Part shown: in pieces, positions 20,823 to 33,088 of the stretch | Numbering within the stretch: the first letter of the stretch is position 1 | Layout of the letters: each line of letters opens with the position of its first letter | NCBI GenBank assembly: GCA_022385755.1 | Contig: MU278370.1 | Span: forward strand, 133,247 to 197,246 | DNA from: Trametopsis cervina | Lineage: Eukaryota > Basidiomycota > Agaricomycetes > Polyporales > Irpicaceae | Direction: 5' to 3' | Length of the DNA: 64,000 nt | Position numbers and translations under genes: made by a program | The notes under the pieces: model-generated | Seen by the model: the letters and a program-made list of their open reading frames with translations, nothing else | Database searches by the model: none | What the model was told of the DNA's origin: nothing

Positions 20823-23362
20823 CTACGCCCACGGATTCTCCTCACCCGCTGAATACCCAACGACGCGCGCATGCAACGGCGGCGTCCCCGCCACAGTCGC
20901 GCTCATCTCCTCGACCGCAACGCCTTCACTGCGCATCACATCGTCCACTTCCACCTCCTCCCTTTCCTCTTCCCCGCCTCCTTCACCCTCCACGGGGTCG
21001 TCAACCTCAATCTCGCCTTCCTCCTCCCCGCCCGGACCATGCACAACATACCCCCTCCTAAATACCCTCCTCAACCCCGCCGGCTCACCCTTCCTCCGAT
21101 CATGCGCTGACTCCTCATGTCCCGCCTCCGCGTCCTCAACCACAAGGTCCACCGCGTCAGGCGGGAGGATAGGTCGTTCGTTATCCCGCCGTGGTGTCGG
21201 CGGCGCGCTGCCCCCAGACCCTGAGCCGGAGCCCGATGGTGAGCCCGCGGCCGACGCGCCCTGGCTGGAGAGCTTGCGTAGACGTGGAGGCCTCATCGGG
21301 CTAGACGCGCCGCCGAGCTTCGTCCATCCGAGCCGCACGTCGTCATGGCGGTCTGCCTGGAGGTGGTGCTCCTCCTTGTTGATGACATTCTCGCGTATCG
21401 GCGCACCACGCGACACCCTGACCTTCCCTTTTCCCTTCCCGTTGTCCGACGCGTCCGAGTCGTGTCTTCTCCGGCTATCCGTCGCGCCGTACCCCTTCGA
21501 AGCATTCACAGCGCGAGCAGCAGGTCCAAGGATAGGGGAGAAATACACCCCACGCTCGTCTCGCAATATCCGCTCCTCCTCGACCCATATCCTTAACCGC
21601 GCATCCTCCGAGCTGACATCGACAACCGGGTAGTTGTAGTCGCCAAACAGGTATAGCCGGCTCTGATTGAACAGCTCCTCGTCCGCCTCGTCCGTATCTC
21701 CAAACGGCAGTTCCAGCCCCCCATTACCGTGTCCATCGCGCAGGGCGAATATGTTATCTTCCACATCTGCGTCGGGCTGCATATCCGGCGCAAGATGCAC
21801 GACGTCCTCCTCCTGACTCGGCAGAAGGGGCGCATACACCTCCTCGCCCTGCTCCGCATTCCCCGTGACGCGCTCGATCGCCCGATTCATGCGTCTCTCC
21901 ATCTTCCCCGGCGGCTTCGTCCCCGCCGTCGCCTGCGGCAACCAGTACTTGCGTTTCCCGCCCTGGCTGTAACGCAGCCCTGCGCGAATGCGCTTGTCGC
22001 GCCCTGCGCCTTGATGTATGAACCCCTCGCTCGGCTCGAACGCGCGATAGTCCATGCCCTCGCCGCGCAGCGTCGCTTTTGTGTCCTCGACTACGTCCTT
22101 CAGCCCGAAAGCGTCGCGGAACGCGTACCCCATCGGCATGCGTGCGACGAATTTGAGGCTTGGGTCGACAAAGTCGCGCGTCGAGAACGCGTATTGGTGC
22201 GCGATGGCGAACAAGGGCATCTCGAGACAGACCAACGCGTCGGTCAGCGCTAGCGAGATGTGTTCGTTGTCGGTATACGGTCCGAGCTTTTTGATCGCAC
22301 CGGCAGCGACGAGGATAGAGATGAAGATGGACTGCCAAAAGGAGAAGAACAGGATGCCCTTGACACACAGGAACTTCGGCATCGGTCTATAGAGAAGGTC
22401 AAAGAGAGGCAAAAGACAGCGTTTTGACAAAGTACATACCTGAACGGTTTCAGATCGTCATTCACGCACATCCAAAATATAGCGAGACAATACAGCGCCA
22501 TACAGATGCTGATGTTGTACACTATGCTGACATAGAGATACCCCGAGTTGGCGCGTAGATCGCCTTCGTTGTATTTGCCGACGGCCTTGAGGACGATGGT
22601 CACGAACGCCAATATCGGTTTTATCTGCACATATTCTTCGGACGGGACGGTGAGCCTCATTCGAAAGGACAAGCAAACCGCCACATACGAAGGATTCCGC
22701 GCTTCAAGAACAAGAACGTGTACGGGTCACTCACGTCGATCTCTCGCGTGAACAGGCTTCCAGGAAAGACAGGATACTTGGGCGGCCGTCCGTGCATGTT
22801 GATGATGAGCGAGCGTTCTCCTCCGAGGTACTCGATGAGCAGGTCAAAGAAGCAGTAGATGACAAACGCCTATAGGGGTAAGCACAACCATGTCAGCTTG
22901 TATTTCGGGCCACGTACAAATGATATGAGGAAGCCTGGAGTTCACCAGAGACGAGCGCAGCACATTCAGTGCTGAACTCAAAGTGCTGCGGGCACGGTGG
23001 CTCTACCCCGACACTCCTCCGCAGCTCTCGAAACTATGCGCACTAACCTCGTATATGTCGCGCACGGCGTCAATGAAAAAGGCGGCCTCGAGGGAGAACA
23101 GGGAGATGAGAGATGCAATGGCGTAGAGGGGGACCATGACCATTATCCGGATAACCATTCTATGGATGCAATGTGAGCGGTGCACGAGACATGACGACGG
23201 GTGCGTGGCGTACCGTTGTAGGCGTGGCTTCCTATAGTTTCGTATGTGCAAAAATATTGAGGTCGCAGAAACTCCCGTGGCGATTGCAGTGGCAATCCCG
23301 GTGAGTAGCAGCACAGGAAGCGGGAGCGATGAGCCCGACCCAGAGCCCATGTGGGGCAGCAT
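20823..23362 (-). CDS. Organic solute transporter Ost-alpha/TMEM184 family membrane protein
   Basis: Exons 23362-23214, 23159-23048, 22869-22689, 22635-22440, 22386-20823 encode 733 aa. The first 320 residues hold about seven hydrophobic segments and Ost-alpha (DUF300) signatures: RDIYEAFVIYCFFDLL, IEYLGGERS, DPYTFLFLKRGILQYVQIKP and FWQSIFISIL. Fungal relatives are vacuolar or endomembrane proteins of uncertain transport role. The remaining 400 residues are a charged, low-complexity cytosolic tail rich in Gly, Glu, Asp and Arg, probably disordered. The ATG at 23362 opens directly into the first membrane segment. Overlapping long frames on both strands of the last exon are composition artefacts. 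The substrate is not predictable. Confidence 0.88.
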
Positions 23363-23817
23363 CTTGAGGGAGATCGTATCGCCCAGTTGCAGTTTTGTGA
23401 GAGGTATGATGTACGTGATATCAGGACATGCGAGGTCGGTTTGTAAGGTCGTCGCCGTCGGATGTGAAGAGAGTGAGGAAGCAAACTACTCGCTCCGAGG
23501 AAGACCAAAGTCGCGATTTGAGCGCCGAGATGTCATATCACGTGCTGACGGACGCTAGCGTAGATGATGTTTGTTCTCGCCTGCTGTTGGGATGGTTATG
23601 TCTTGTGCGGCACCCACGATTTATGTTTTCGGGACATACGACTATCAAGCGTGCGTGTTATATCAAGCAGTATTGTGTATACCGGGCTACCAGATTTTCT
23701 ATCATCATCTACGCTGAAAATTGCATCTTATGCCGGAGTCAGAATTGACTCACCATAAGTCGCCGGCGCCGTCTTTGCCAAGCATCGTGGTTTCCTTCCC
23801 AAATCATCACGACGAAA

Positions 23818-26198
23818 ATGGTGGATTCACCGAGCACCCAGGCTGGCTCTAGTAAGAGTGCTGGAGAGCTGGACATTTATACTATACCAGCCACCTCCGC
23901 CTCAACTGAACCGATAGCCAACCTCACGCTCCGTCGAACTAACTCGCCCGAAATACAGCATGTGACGATCATTCGCCATGAAAAGTTTGACGAAATGTCA
24001 AAGTCGAGGATTGCGTTGATCCTCTTCAGGTATTTTTCTCACTCCGCATTCCGCATAGATCATTCGTGACCACATACATTGTCAGTCTCGGATTATGCAC
24101 ATTCTTGTACGCCATCGGTACGTATACTGCTTCCTAACAGCACCTGCCAATGTAGACTAAATGTATCTGACTTTCAGAGCAAACAATCGTCGCTACGGCA
24201 GTTTCGAGTATAGGGGCTGGCGTAAAAGCTACAAGCTCCCTCACCTGGATTAGCACGTCGTATCTGCTAACCACCGCTGTATTCCAACCCCTGACGGGAC
24301 GTTTATCGGTACGTGGCTCTACAGGAAATCGCTTGATTTGCATCTCACTTACCATTTTCGCAGGATGTTTTCGGCACCAAGCGGATGCTCGTCTGCGAAG
24401 TGTGGATCTTCATCTTTGGAAATATCATCTCGGGCACTTCCCATAATCTGACGCAGCTAGTCGCTGGTCGGTTAATCACAGGGCTTGGGGCAGCTGGCTT
24501 GCTGTCTCTATGCACCATTGTCGTGTCTCGTGAATAATATTTTATATCCGACTCTTGCCTAACTAACGCTGTTCTAGAGCTTACACACGAAAGGCAGCGG
24601 AGCTCGTACTTGAATCTCATAAATGCGGTCTTCATTATCGCAGACTCCTTGGGGCCAATCGTTGGCGGAAGCCTCGCCAAGTCTGGCAACTGGAGATGGA
24701 TGTAAGTGGTGTTAGAGAGTTTCTCTTTCGTCCCCCTGTCTTACACCCCATATTAAGATTTTTGCTGAACGCACCCATTGGGCCGCTGAGTAAGTCATCA
24801 AATCCACTACTACATCCAATACTCAATTTTTGGCTTGATCAGTCACGGCTATCTTCATCTATGCCGTACACATTCCCCATCAGTCTCCTCACAGCGGCAT
24901 ACGAAAAGCCATCCGCACCCTGGACCTGTTTGGCATGGGTTTACTAGTGACCTGGCTGATGCTGCTCATCGTTGCGCTCAACCTCGGCGGCGACGCCTAC
25001 GCCTGGAGTTCCCCGGTCATCATCGGTCTGTTCTCGGGCGCGGGAGTAGCCTTCATTGCATTCATTGTGGCGGAGAATTATGCTACGAACCCCGTTGTTC
25101 CTCTGGGTTTGTATGTGAAATGGGCGTCGAGAAATGTGCCGATCATGACCGTGGTCAGAACCCTACTGTTCTTCCACTTATTTGCCACCGTACGTTATTC
25201 ATCTGGTTTGTGTCTCCTCCACTGCCCTTTATTCATTCATTCCCTCTTCAGACGTTTTACGTACCAAGTAAGCCCTCAATACGTCTCCAAGTCCATATAC
25301 AGCTACTGAACACTTTTCGCTAGTATTATTGCAGGTAACCGGGAAATCCAACGTCTTGGCCGCTGCCCTTGTCATACCTTTCCTATGGGTTAGTGCTATC
25401 TCCAGCGTCGTCTGCAGCCAACTTGCAGCACGACTTCACCTCGTTCGTTCACCGTTCCTTGTCGGCCTTGCAATTCTTCCTATTGGCATGGTAAGTGTCT
25501 CGCGACTCTTTACCTCCCGCTCGCCACTTACTCGATCTATTCTGCAGGGCCTCATGTCTACTATCAACGAGCACACTTCAATCGGTGCGCTTGTTGGATA
25601 CAGTATCATCTGTGGAGTTGGTTTCGGCTCTGTATGTAATTAGTCCGTGCTCTTTGTTCCACTCCGCTAAATTTTCGGATACAGGGTACGATTACGAGTA
25701 TGATCATCCCACAAGCAGGTCTTCCAAAAGAGTTGTTACCTACCGTCACTGCGGTCATATCCGCTACTCCCAATCTGGGTGGTGTGCTTGGCGTTGGCAT
25801 CGTCGGTACAGGTACGTACACTCATAAGCCTTATCGACTATGGGAAACTATTCTGACGGCTTCATGCAACAGTAATTAACAATGAATTCCGCCACAAACT
25901 GTCAGCTCTCCTTGGGTCTACATCCATCCCAGTGAACGTCAATGATGCAGTCACAGCTTCTCTGAATCCCGCTATTGGGGGACAAGTCGTCACAGCGTAC
26001 GTAGGCGCGTTCCGCCTGGGCTTCCGCATCCTCGCCGGGATAGCTGTCTTCCAGTTCCTTATATGCCTTGGCCTGGCCAAAGTCGTTTTGGACAATGTTG
26101 ACAACACTGTTCCCGAAGAATTCGCGATGGAAGCAAAGCCTGCTCACACTGTGCACGAGGAGCTGATGGTACCGGGAGCTAAGGACGAAGAGCTGTAA
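23818..26198 (+). CDS. MFS transporter, DHA2-like (drug/H+ antiporter type)
   Basis: Twelve exons: 23818-24029, 24086-24117, 24178-24308, 24364-24529, 24578-24701, 24758-24789, 24843-25189, 25252-25267, 25324-25490, 25548-25631, 25685-25811, 25873-26198 (587 aa). The protein has a soluble N-terminus of about 70 residues, then many hydrophobic helices, consistent with 14 segments. Landmarks are GRLSDVFGTKR (motif A), LVAGRLITGLGAAG (motif B, with Arg) and GPIVGGSLA (motif C, typical of exporters). DHA2 proteins export toxic compounds or secondary metabolites by proton antiport; the substrate here is unknown. Exon 8 is only 16 nt yet keeps the frame (TFYVP leading into ILLQVTGKS). No biosynthetic cluster is adjacent. 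Confidence 0.87.
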
Positions 26199-26404
26199 CT
26201 GTAACGTTCTTCGCTGTCATATATACGCCCGCCCAATCGTACCCCGTCTTTTTCCTCCGTAAAAGTACGGTCAAGCCTCATCAGGGGCTGATGCGCATTG
26301 CTTCAAATGACCATATGGAAAAGCAGACTTGATTCATTCGCACGAGGTATCGGCAAACCAAACACCGAACACCAGATTGATTCTACAGAGATAATCCAAA
26401 CTAC

Positions 26405-27651
26405 CTACTGACTTTCGCCCTTCCGTTTCGTGAAAATCCACCATCCAGGTGCAGGCGCGGTTACGTCCCTCTCCCCATTCTCCGAGAGCTGAACGTCACC
26501 ACTATCAGACACCCAAATTCCCGCAAAGCCAGCTACCATTCTCCCCTCGAATAGCTGGCCGTTGTCGTTTATCTTCACGTCAACTGCAGCATGGCCGGTG
26601 GGGATTGATTTCGTGCTGAGAACATGGTACAGCACGTTATCGAGTATCAATGCGCTCCCGAGTTGATATGTTCCATACTGGCCTTCAGGGTATACTGGAG
26701 GCTCTTGAAGAGTGCCTGCATTCTAGAGACGATCCATCTCGGAGACTGAGCTATCAACAATGCGCTACGAGGACTCACGCTTTGGATACGACGTCCGAGC
26801 CAGTTACCCTTGGGTCCAAAGGCACAAAAAGCGGTGACCCATCCGGATAACCTAGTTGGTCCACTGCCGTTTTTCTTGAAATGAGCGACTTTTTGCCAAA
26901 ATTCGATGTTCTCTGCCGAGGTGGGGTCATCGAAAGCCCGTACGAAGCGAGTGAGGACAGGCTTCAGCAGTTCATACCACGCAGATGGCTCCTCTCCGTA
27001 TTCCGTCAATTTCTCAGCGCGGCGCAGGATCTCCTCCCAGTCCGCCTTCTCGCCTTCAAGCGTGACTTGTGGAATCCCGCATGTGAGACTGGAAGCGTAT
27101 CTGAAATATGCTTGAAACGTAGCCATCATGACGACTGCCGCGACAACTGTGTCATTGGTTGTAGTAGTGGAAAACTTTGGCAAGATCCATCCTCGAACTT
27201 CTGAATCGACGATGAACTTGTCCATCTCTCGCGTCATTTGCGCGGCCATGGCGCCGAAATTGACCGAGTAGCGAGTCCCAACCATCTGGACAACAAGCTC
27301 TTTCTTCCCTTCATGCGCAACGAACTTGGAACGAAGGTCCTCAGCGTGCGCGTTGACGTAGAAGTTAAACTGGACAAGGATGGCCAGCCACACGTCATCT
27401 GGACGCAACACCAGTGCGCGATGCCGGCGGTAAGCCTCAGTGATGGCCTGAACTAAGCCTTGGGGAGCAGGAAGAAGGGAATGGGCAGCTGCCTCGCCAC
27501 CTGAACCGAGAAAGGACTGCAGGACTTCCTCACATCCACTCCACTCGCTAGAACAAGACCATGAGAGAAGGTCGGAAGATGATAATGTTTCGACATCATC
27601 GGCAGAGACGGGATTGGCTGCATGGGACGCTGGGCGGAAGGTGACAGGCAT
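26405..27651 (-). CDS. DUF4419 domain protein
   Basis: Two exons, 27651-26779 and 26722-26405, encode 396 aa. The protein has the features of the DUF4419 family common in basidiomycetes: an early RPDDVWLAILVQFNFYVNAH, then WILPKFSTTTTNDTVVAAVVMM, CGIPQVTLEGEKADWEEIL, and near the end SGWVTAFCAFGPKGNW. The second exon supplies the conserved IPTGHAAVDVKIND and VAGFAGI strands, and the protein ends in WWIFTKRKGESQ. The biochemical function of the family is unknown. No signal peptide or membrane helix is seen. It converges with the MFS gene (206 bp apart). DUF4419 proteins often occur as expanded families; only one copy lies here. Confidence 0.82.
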
Positions 27652-28070
27652 AGTAGCAGCTGACCAAGATCATGAGATATGCACGTCCGCAATACGGAGG
27701 TATACTCACATTCAGTATATCAGTGGTGACTGCAGGGAGCAGGGAACATCTATACCCGTTCCAAGAGCCACAGCTGATATGTGCGGCTTCGCGACTTGAT
27801 CTCCGACAGTGCTTATCAATACGTGATTGGGTGCAGTATTCGTAGGCAGCGCAGTCGTAGCAGGTGACGCTAGCGCTTGCGTGGTGGATTATCGTAACGG
27901 ATGTGCCTGTAGTTATGGATCTCTATGATTGAACCATTGGCGTATCCTTAGCTATCAGAGACGAGTCAGACATTTATTTAACGGAAACTCAGACCTGACC
28001 AGTCCGTATATATTTGAATGCATTGAATAGAAAGTGCGGTAGGATACACTCCAAAGTAATCTGATGCCCA
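27652..28070. other. Spacer between DUF4419 gene and PEX19
   Basis: This holds the upstream region of the DUF4419 gene and the 3' flank of PEX19. No gene or clear regulatory motif is seen. Confidence 0.4.
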
Positions 28071-29250
28071 TCACGCGATTGTACATTGATTGGGAAGTTT
28101 GGGCATTCCATCCTTGTCCGTCTCCATCCCAGGAGGTAGCTCACCCATGAGCTCCTGCGGTGGCGAACCGAACTCTTGCATCTGTCGTTATCATCTCATC
28201 ATAAGACTTTGCATCACTCAAACAGCAGGAAAAGAAAGTGACCTTGTTCATCATTGTAACAATCTTGATACCCTGTTCTTCGTTATCGGGACTATACGAC
28301 GGAGAGTCGAACACTGCCAATATTTCTACGACAAGCCTTTGTTGGGAGTTATATCGCTTCTTGTCTTCTGCGCTCAGAGTCTCTGCATTATCCTCAAGAT
28401 ATTTGGGGAACTATGGACTTTGAGTGAACCACACTTCAGCGGGCCATGATCTATGCTCACCTTCTCATGTAGCTCTTTGAGTGGCTCATAGAGTACATCT
28501 TTGCCCATTAATTGTGCCATCATGTTCTCCAGCATCCCTTGGAGCTGCTCCTCAGTTTCGGTCCCATCTTCTCCTAACTGCGACAGAAGGGCCTCAAATG
28601 GATCGCTAGCAGCAGAATCAGCCTGTCAAGAAAGATTGAGAACAGTCGTAATTGACAACAAGACAGCGCATACATGGAGCGCAGAGTCGCTCTGCTTCAG
28701 CTTATCCATAGCCTTCTTAATGCTAGCCTGGAAAGCGTCTTCTCGTACATCCGTCTTCGCGGTCTCTCCTGGCTTTGCAGGGGTCTTTCCCTTTCCGGTG
28801 GCACCGAAATCCTCCGTGTTCAGAGCCCCATTCATGTCTTCCACCAGCATATCTTCCCAAGCCTTTCTGAAAGCCGCCTCCCTTTCTAGCTCCGCCTGCT
28901 CGAGGGAGGCATCCTTTCCAGTTAAATTGTCTTCAGGTTTGTCACCAACATCGACAGCAAGTTCTCGCATGAGGGCTGCCATGCCCTCAGCGAGTTCGCG
29001 GGCGAAGTCTTCGCCTACGTCAAGATCCTCTAAACCTGCGGGTAGTTTCCGTGCGGCAGCTTTATCTTTGCCAGCAGGAGCAGATGGGGCGGTCGCAGAT
29101 GGGGCTGTCTTTGACGCAGTGCCGAACTGCTCCAAGACATCTATCCATAGCTTAGAGGGGCACGGCTCTTGAGCGGATGGGCCACCTACCATCTAGGTCA
29201 TCCACGTCTTCATCTACAGTGGCAGGTTTCTTATTCTGTGCGGTAGACAT
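28071..29250 (-). CDS. PEX19: Peroxin-19, import receptor for peroxisomal membrane proteins
   Basis: Exons 29250-29190, 29140-28674, 28622-28461, 28410-28243, 28181-28071 encode 322 aa (family 280-340). PEX19 binds newly made peroxisomal membrane proteins in the cytosol and docks on PEX3. The N-terminus has the acidic DEDVDDLDDVLEQF segment used for PEX3 docking. A helical middle follows (LAEGMAALMRELAVDVG; FRKAWEDMLVEDMNG), then the C-terminal cargo-binding part (FEALLSQLGEDG; LYEPLKELHEKFPKYLEDN; EILAVFDSPSY). The last four residues are CTIA, a CaaX farnesylation box in exactly the place expected for PEX19. The ATG at 29250 is the only one giving the acidic N-terminus. Identification is very firm. 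Confidence 0.94.
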
Positions 29251-30990
29251 ATCGTGGTATGTGACCTGTGAGTTGGGTGACACTTCAAGAGCAATGTAGT
29301 GCGGATACAGAACGACGCGTCCTAGTATCGCGTGTACATTCGGAAATTCTAAATCACGTGAAAGAGATGTGCGCGTCGGCGACTGAAACCATGAAGTCCG
29401 TATCGTACATTCGACCACGGCAACAGCTGACTACATATACTATGCGCTGCAAGAAAGGGCTTACAGTAAGGCAATGGGCGGGGAAATTTCGCGTGCCCTA
29501 GGACTGCGGTGCAAGGTGTCGACCACCACTCATAGGTGCACGCCGTAGATGTAATATAGATGGGTTCGTGCAGTATCGCACCTCGTTATTCATATGCTGG
29601 TGAAGCATACGACCAACTGAAGTTTACAGCCCATGGATGGCAGCATAGGCGGACAAACAATGCACACTTCTGTGACAAGTTGACAGCCGTTGGTCCTGGG
29701 GAGCTGGGCATGATGTTTGTGTTGCATGGTTAACGCGCTGAGATGCTAAGATGCCTGCCTGTAGTAGCTTTGTGATTCAGGGAACAAACGAGAGCACAAC
29801 TGGGACACAGGTCACGCCGGTCTTCCTGATTTCGCTCAGAGGGTTTCTTTTGGTGCCTGCTGAGACAGCATACCCATGAAACTTCGCCAGTACACCGATG
29901 AATGGTGACAACGGCTTCCGACCTATGAAGTACACATGAAAGGCCGAGTGTCGAGTATAGGAGACGGAAGAAGATGTGTTGTTATACGTTGCAGTGGTTG
30001 GCAGTCTGGCGGGCCAAACGAATTCTAGCCTCACAGCGCTAGTGATTGTATCCACGGGCATTCGCCACCATCTGGGCTGGGTCCAATCGTACTGCAGTGG
30101 TTTGACAACCCACATAGCTCTCATGGCAGGGGTAAGTGATGAGCATCTCCTGCGTGAATAAACCTGATATCGAGATATATACTCGCACCGTCGTATACGG
30201 AATTGTGTTGACGTAAACGGGTCGCACTCACCTGGGCAAGGTATGGGATGGTACTCACTAAATTTGTTGCCCGTCATCGGAGTAGCTCTGCTAAGTTTGA
30301 ATCTTACTTAGTGCACGTAGTTCTGGATACAGAGTAGAAAGCGCATGAAAATCTTTCTGGTGTGCCAGGGCATTTCGTGCTCTATGACAAGCCAAGGAGC
30401 TGTGACACCTTGGAGGCAACGTCGCCTTGGGGAAGGTTCTCCACATCGACATGTTTTTCAACCCCTCGCTCTATAACCAAAGAATTCGAGACTTCAGTCA
30501 GCTATAAACCGGAATCACGCAGGTACGAGACGCACCAAATCTCGCAAACACTCGCGCCGGGGTACCCGTTGCTTCACGAATAAGGATAGGGAGATCTGGG
30601 TTATGTTGCTTGAGAACAGGATATGTTGAAGATATGAATTGCCTATACAGCAATCAAGAGAGCAACAGTTAGAACGCGTACTCCGGACATGCTAAGTCAA
30701 GCGGGAGTTTCCGACTGACCGTGTGCCTGCGGACGCTGCTCCAGTCTGGGAGCACAGAATCCGGACTTCTCGGATAGCTGGCGAAAGAGCTTTGGCAAAG
30801 GATGACATGATAGACCAATTGAGAGTATTCTGCCGACGAACAACGAAGATGAGCAAACGGTGGTAGCGGCGACGGCTCGGTCGAGCGGATTTGGTTTGAG
30901 GTCACGTGTGTCAGCACAAGGCAAGGATCAAACAAGACCAAACGTGGTTGCTCGCTGTTCACCACGACGACGACGCCCGCGGCAACGGCG
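29251..30990. other. Gene-poor stretch of 1.7 kb
   Basis: Several frames of 60-166 codons occur on both strands, but none shows splice-consistent extension, a signal peptide or family motifs. The right end is the promoter of the RGS protein. A small lineage-specific or non-coding gene cannot be excluded. Confidence 0.35.
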
Positions 30991-32313
30991 ATGGACGCGG
31001 AGCATCAACACGAAGATGAGTGGGCGAATAATCGCAAGAACAGGCTACCCTCTTTCACTGAGGTTCTTTCCCGTCGTACACGACCCCCCGTCGACTTGTT
31101 CATGTTCTAGTGCGTCTGAACTGCTTTTACCCTATACCACGTTGGCTGACCTTAAGCTGTCTCCGACCGCAGTTTGTTTCTTCAAAGAGAGGGCGCAGAG
31201 GATATTCTAGACTTTTGGCTCGACGTGCAGCAGCACGAGAACCTCTGTCGTGCGTATTTTAAGGATGTTCGCAAGTCAGGCAGGACGATACGAGAGGACT
31301 GGCCGGAGTACTGGGACTATGCGCGGAGGAGAGGCTCTATTTATGGGACGGTGGTGGGCCTTAACCCGCATACAGGCACGAAGAGGAGTACAGCGAGTAC
31401 AGGAGAGATGCTGTCTGACCACGACAGATACAACCTCTCATCCATGGACGAGAAGGCAGCACGCAGCCCAAGTCCCCATAATCCTGTATCCCCTACCACT
31501 GCTGTAGGCTCTGAGCCTCCTCGCTCAACTACGCCGTTCTCGCTCTCAGGCCGGACACCGACGTTATTCGGTGCTAGACGTGCGTCCCGTGCGCCGACGA
31601 TCATCCCGAGAACGTCAGCTATTTCTCGCCAGGATCTTATCGCGTCCGCTGAGCGAATCTATCTGCGTTACCTATCTCCGGCTGGTAACACCGTTGGATC
31701 TGACGAGAACCATGAAATCTACCTGCCCCCTTCCTTGCGCATACATTCTTTCCCGTTGGCTGGTGGTCATGAGCCGAAGACTCACACGGAAATGAATCTG
31801 ATGGCTCAAATCCCCGACATGTTCCACGCGCAGAAAGAATACTGCTTCAGGGCTATGGAGCAGGACGCCTATCCTCGGTTCTTGCGAGCCAAAGCCTTCG
31901 GCAACCTCACCCCTGTATCTGCGCTGGTCCGACTTATAGTCGGGCTGCTAGTGCTTTGGATAGGGCTGGCTGTAGGTTTCTCGTTGATCTTCCTAGACGT
32001 ACACCCGAAGTCAAAACGCTTCTTCGTGAGTGACCTTCAATATTGCAATGTGACACCCATACTGATGTTAATACAGCTCTTCATCCCCTTCGCTGTCGCC
32101 ATTCTTTTCTTGATCTCGCATCAATACGAGCTCGATCCTATCCTGGTGTTCCTCGGCCAGTCCGAATCCACGCCATTCCGCACACTAAGGATTCAAGAAC
32201 CCTATGTCAAGAAACTCTTGATAGGTCGTGCTATCTGGGTCTCAGTGCTCGTCGCGGCTTGCGTTGCCGCGTTGACTCTGCTATTCTGGGCGGTGCCAGG
32301 TCACAGGCTCTAG
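30991..32313 (+). CDS. RGS-domain membrane protein, RAX1-like
   Basis: Exons 30991-31109, 31173-32025, 32077-32313 encode 402 aa. The N-terminal half starts with NRKNRLPSFTEVLSRRTRPP and contains an RGS-like fold (FLQREGAEDILDFWLDVQQH; LISPAG; EKEYCFRAMEQDAYPRFL-type end). A Ser/Pro-rich linker splits the RGS region. The C-terminal third holds three to four hydrophobic helices, with YELDPILVFLGQSE between them. This combination matches Rax1-type proteins, which mark cell poles in budding yeast; some RGS proteins also quench G-alpha signalling. The 51 nt intron at 32026-32076 has good GT-AG ends but is also in frame, so an unspliced form would simply be 17 residues longer. The start follows fungal relatives beginning shortly before the NRKNRLP motif. 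Confidence 0.85.
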
Positions 32314-33088
32314 GCCTCAACCTCGACATAACGGGAACTCAGTCGCTCTGGAACGAATGATCGAATAGTGACAGGAGTCTGCTTTTTGGGATCCCCCCTC
32401 CATATCTTGCATATCGCTTTCTCCCCGCCCTTTCTACGCCGTGTGCCTCCTCTCCCTATCCATGTTCCATTTTCAACGTCCATCCTCGCGTTCTGCTCGC
32501 TATTTGTTTATATTGAACCGCTATCACCCTACTTATCATACCCTTGGACCATTAGTACTCTCCTGCGTCACTCCTTCACCTTCCGTTTTCTCGTAGACAT
32601 CCTGGCTAATGGCTTGAACTCTATGCCCAATGGACGTTCATGCACCGTACATATTTCCTGTTCTCCCCGACAGGGCCTTTGTGCAATAGTACGGACATGA
32701 ACAGTCTATTCGTTATGACACCAAGTGCCTGCTTGTCCTGTGTATACCCGTTGTGGATTCAGACTGCAGTGCAGAAATCATATGTAAACTCTATGTATCC
32801 TCATCCTCTTAGTTCTTGAGCGTTTTCATTAGGCAGATATCCGTGTGTGCACAGTCACTTCCTCGTCTACTCGGAGAAGATAGAAGGGTGTTGAATTAGG
32901 GAACGACAATATTTGCAAGAGCTGAAGAGAACAGCGAATTATTCGAATTACTACAACCGCATAAGTCGTCTCGAGTATCTTGCACAGCAGGCCTCAAGAC
33001 ATTGTTCGGGCACACAAGAGTTGGAAGATAGCTCCAGCATAAGCATCGCATATAACATGCCTCGCGAAGTCACCGTTCATAACAAGGA
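32314..33088. other. Convergent 3' spacer
   Basis: The stretch lies between the 3' ends of the RGS gene and the HMG-box gene. It is T/C-rich after 32390, as in 3' UTRs. No gene is recognised. Confidence 0.4.

Noticed and set aside
21729..22368. Long overlapping frames on both strands inside the TMEM184-like gene
   Set aside because: Arg/Ser-rich products from GC-rich antisense or shifted frames of a well-supported exon.
29777..30277. 166-codon reverse-strand frame upstream of the RGS gene
   Set aside because: No recognisable domain, signal or conserved splice pattern; likely chance.
32026..32076. In-frame 17-codon segment kept as coding in the RGS protein
   Set aside because: It has clean GT-AG ends and interrupts a hydrophobic helix; splicing gives the more family-like sequence, though retention cannot be excluded.
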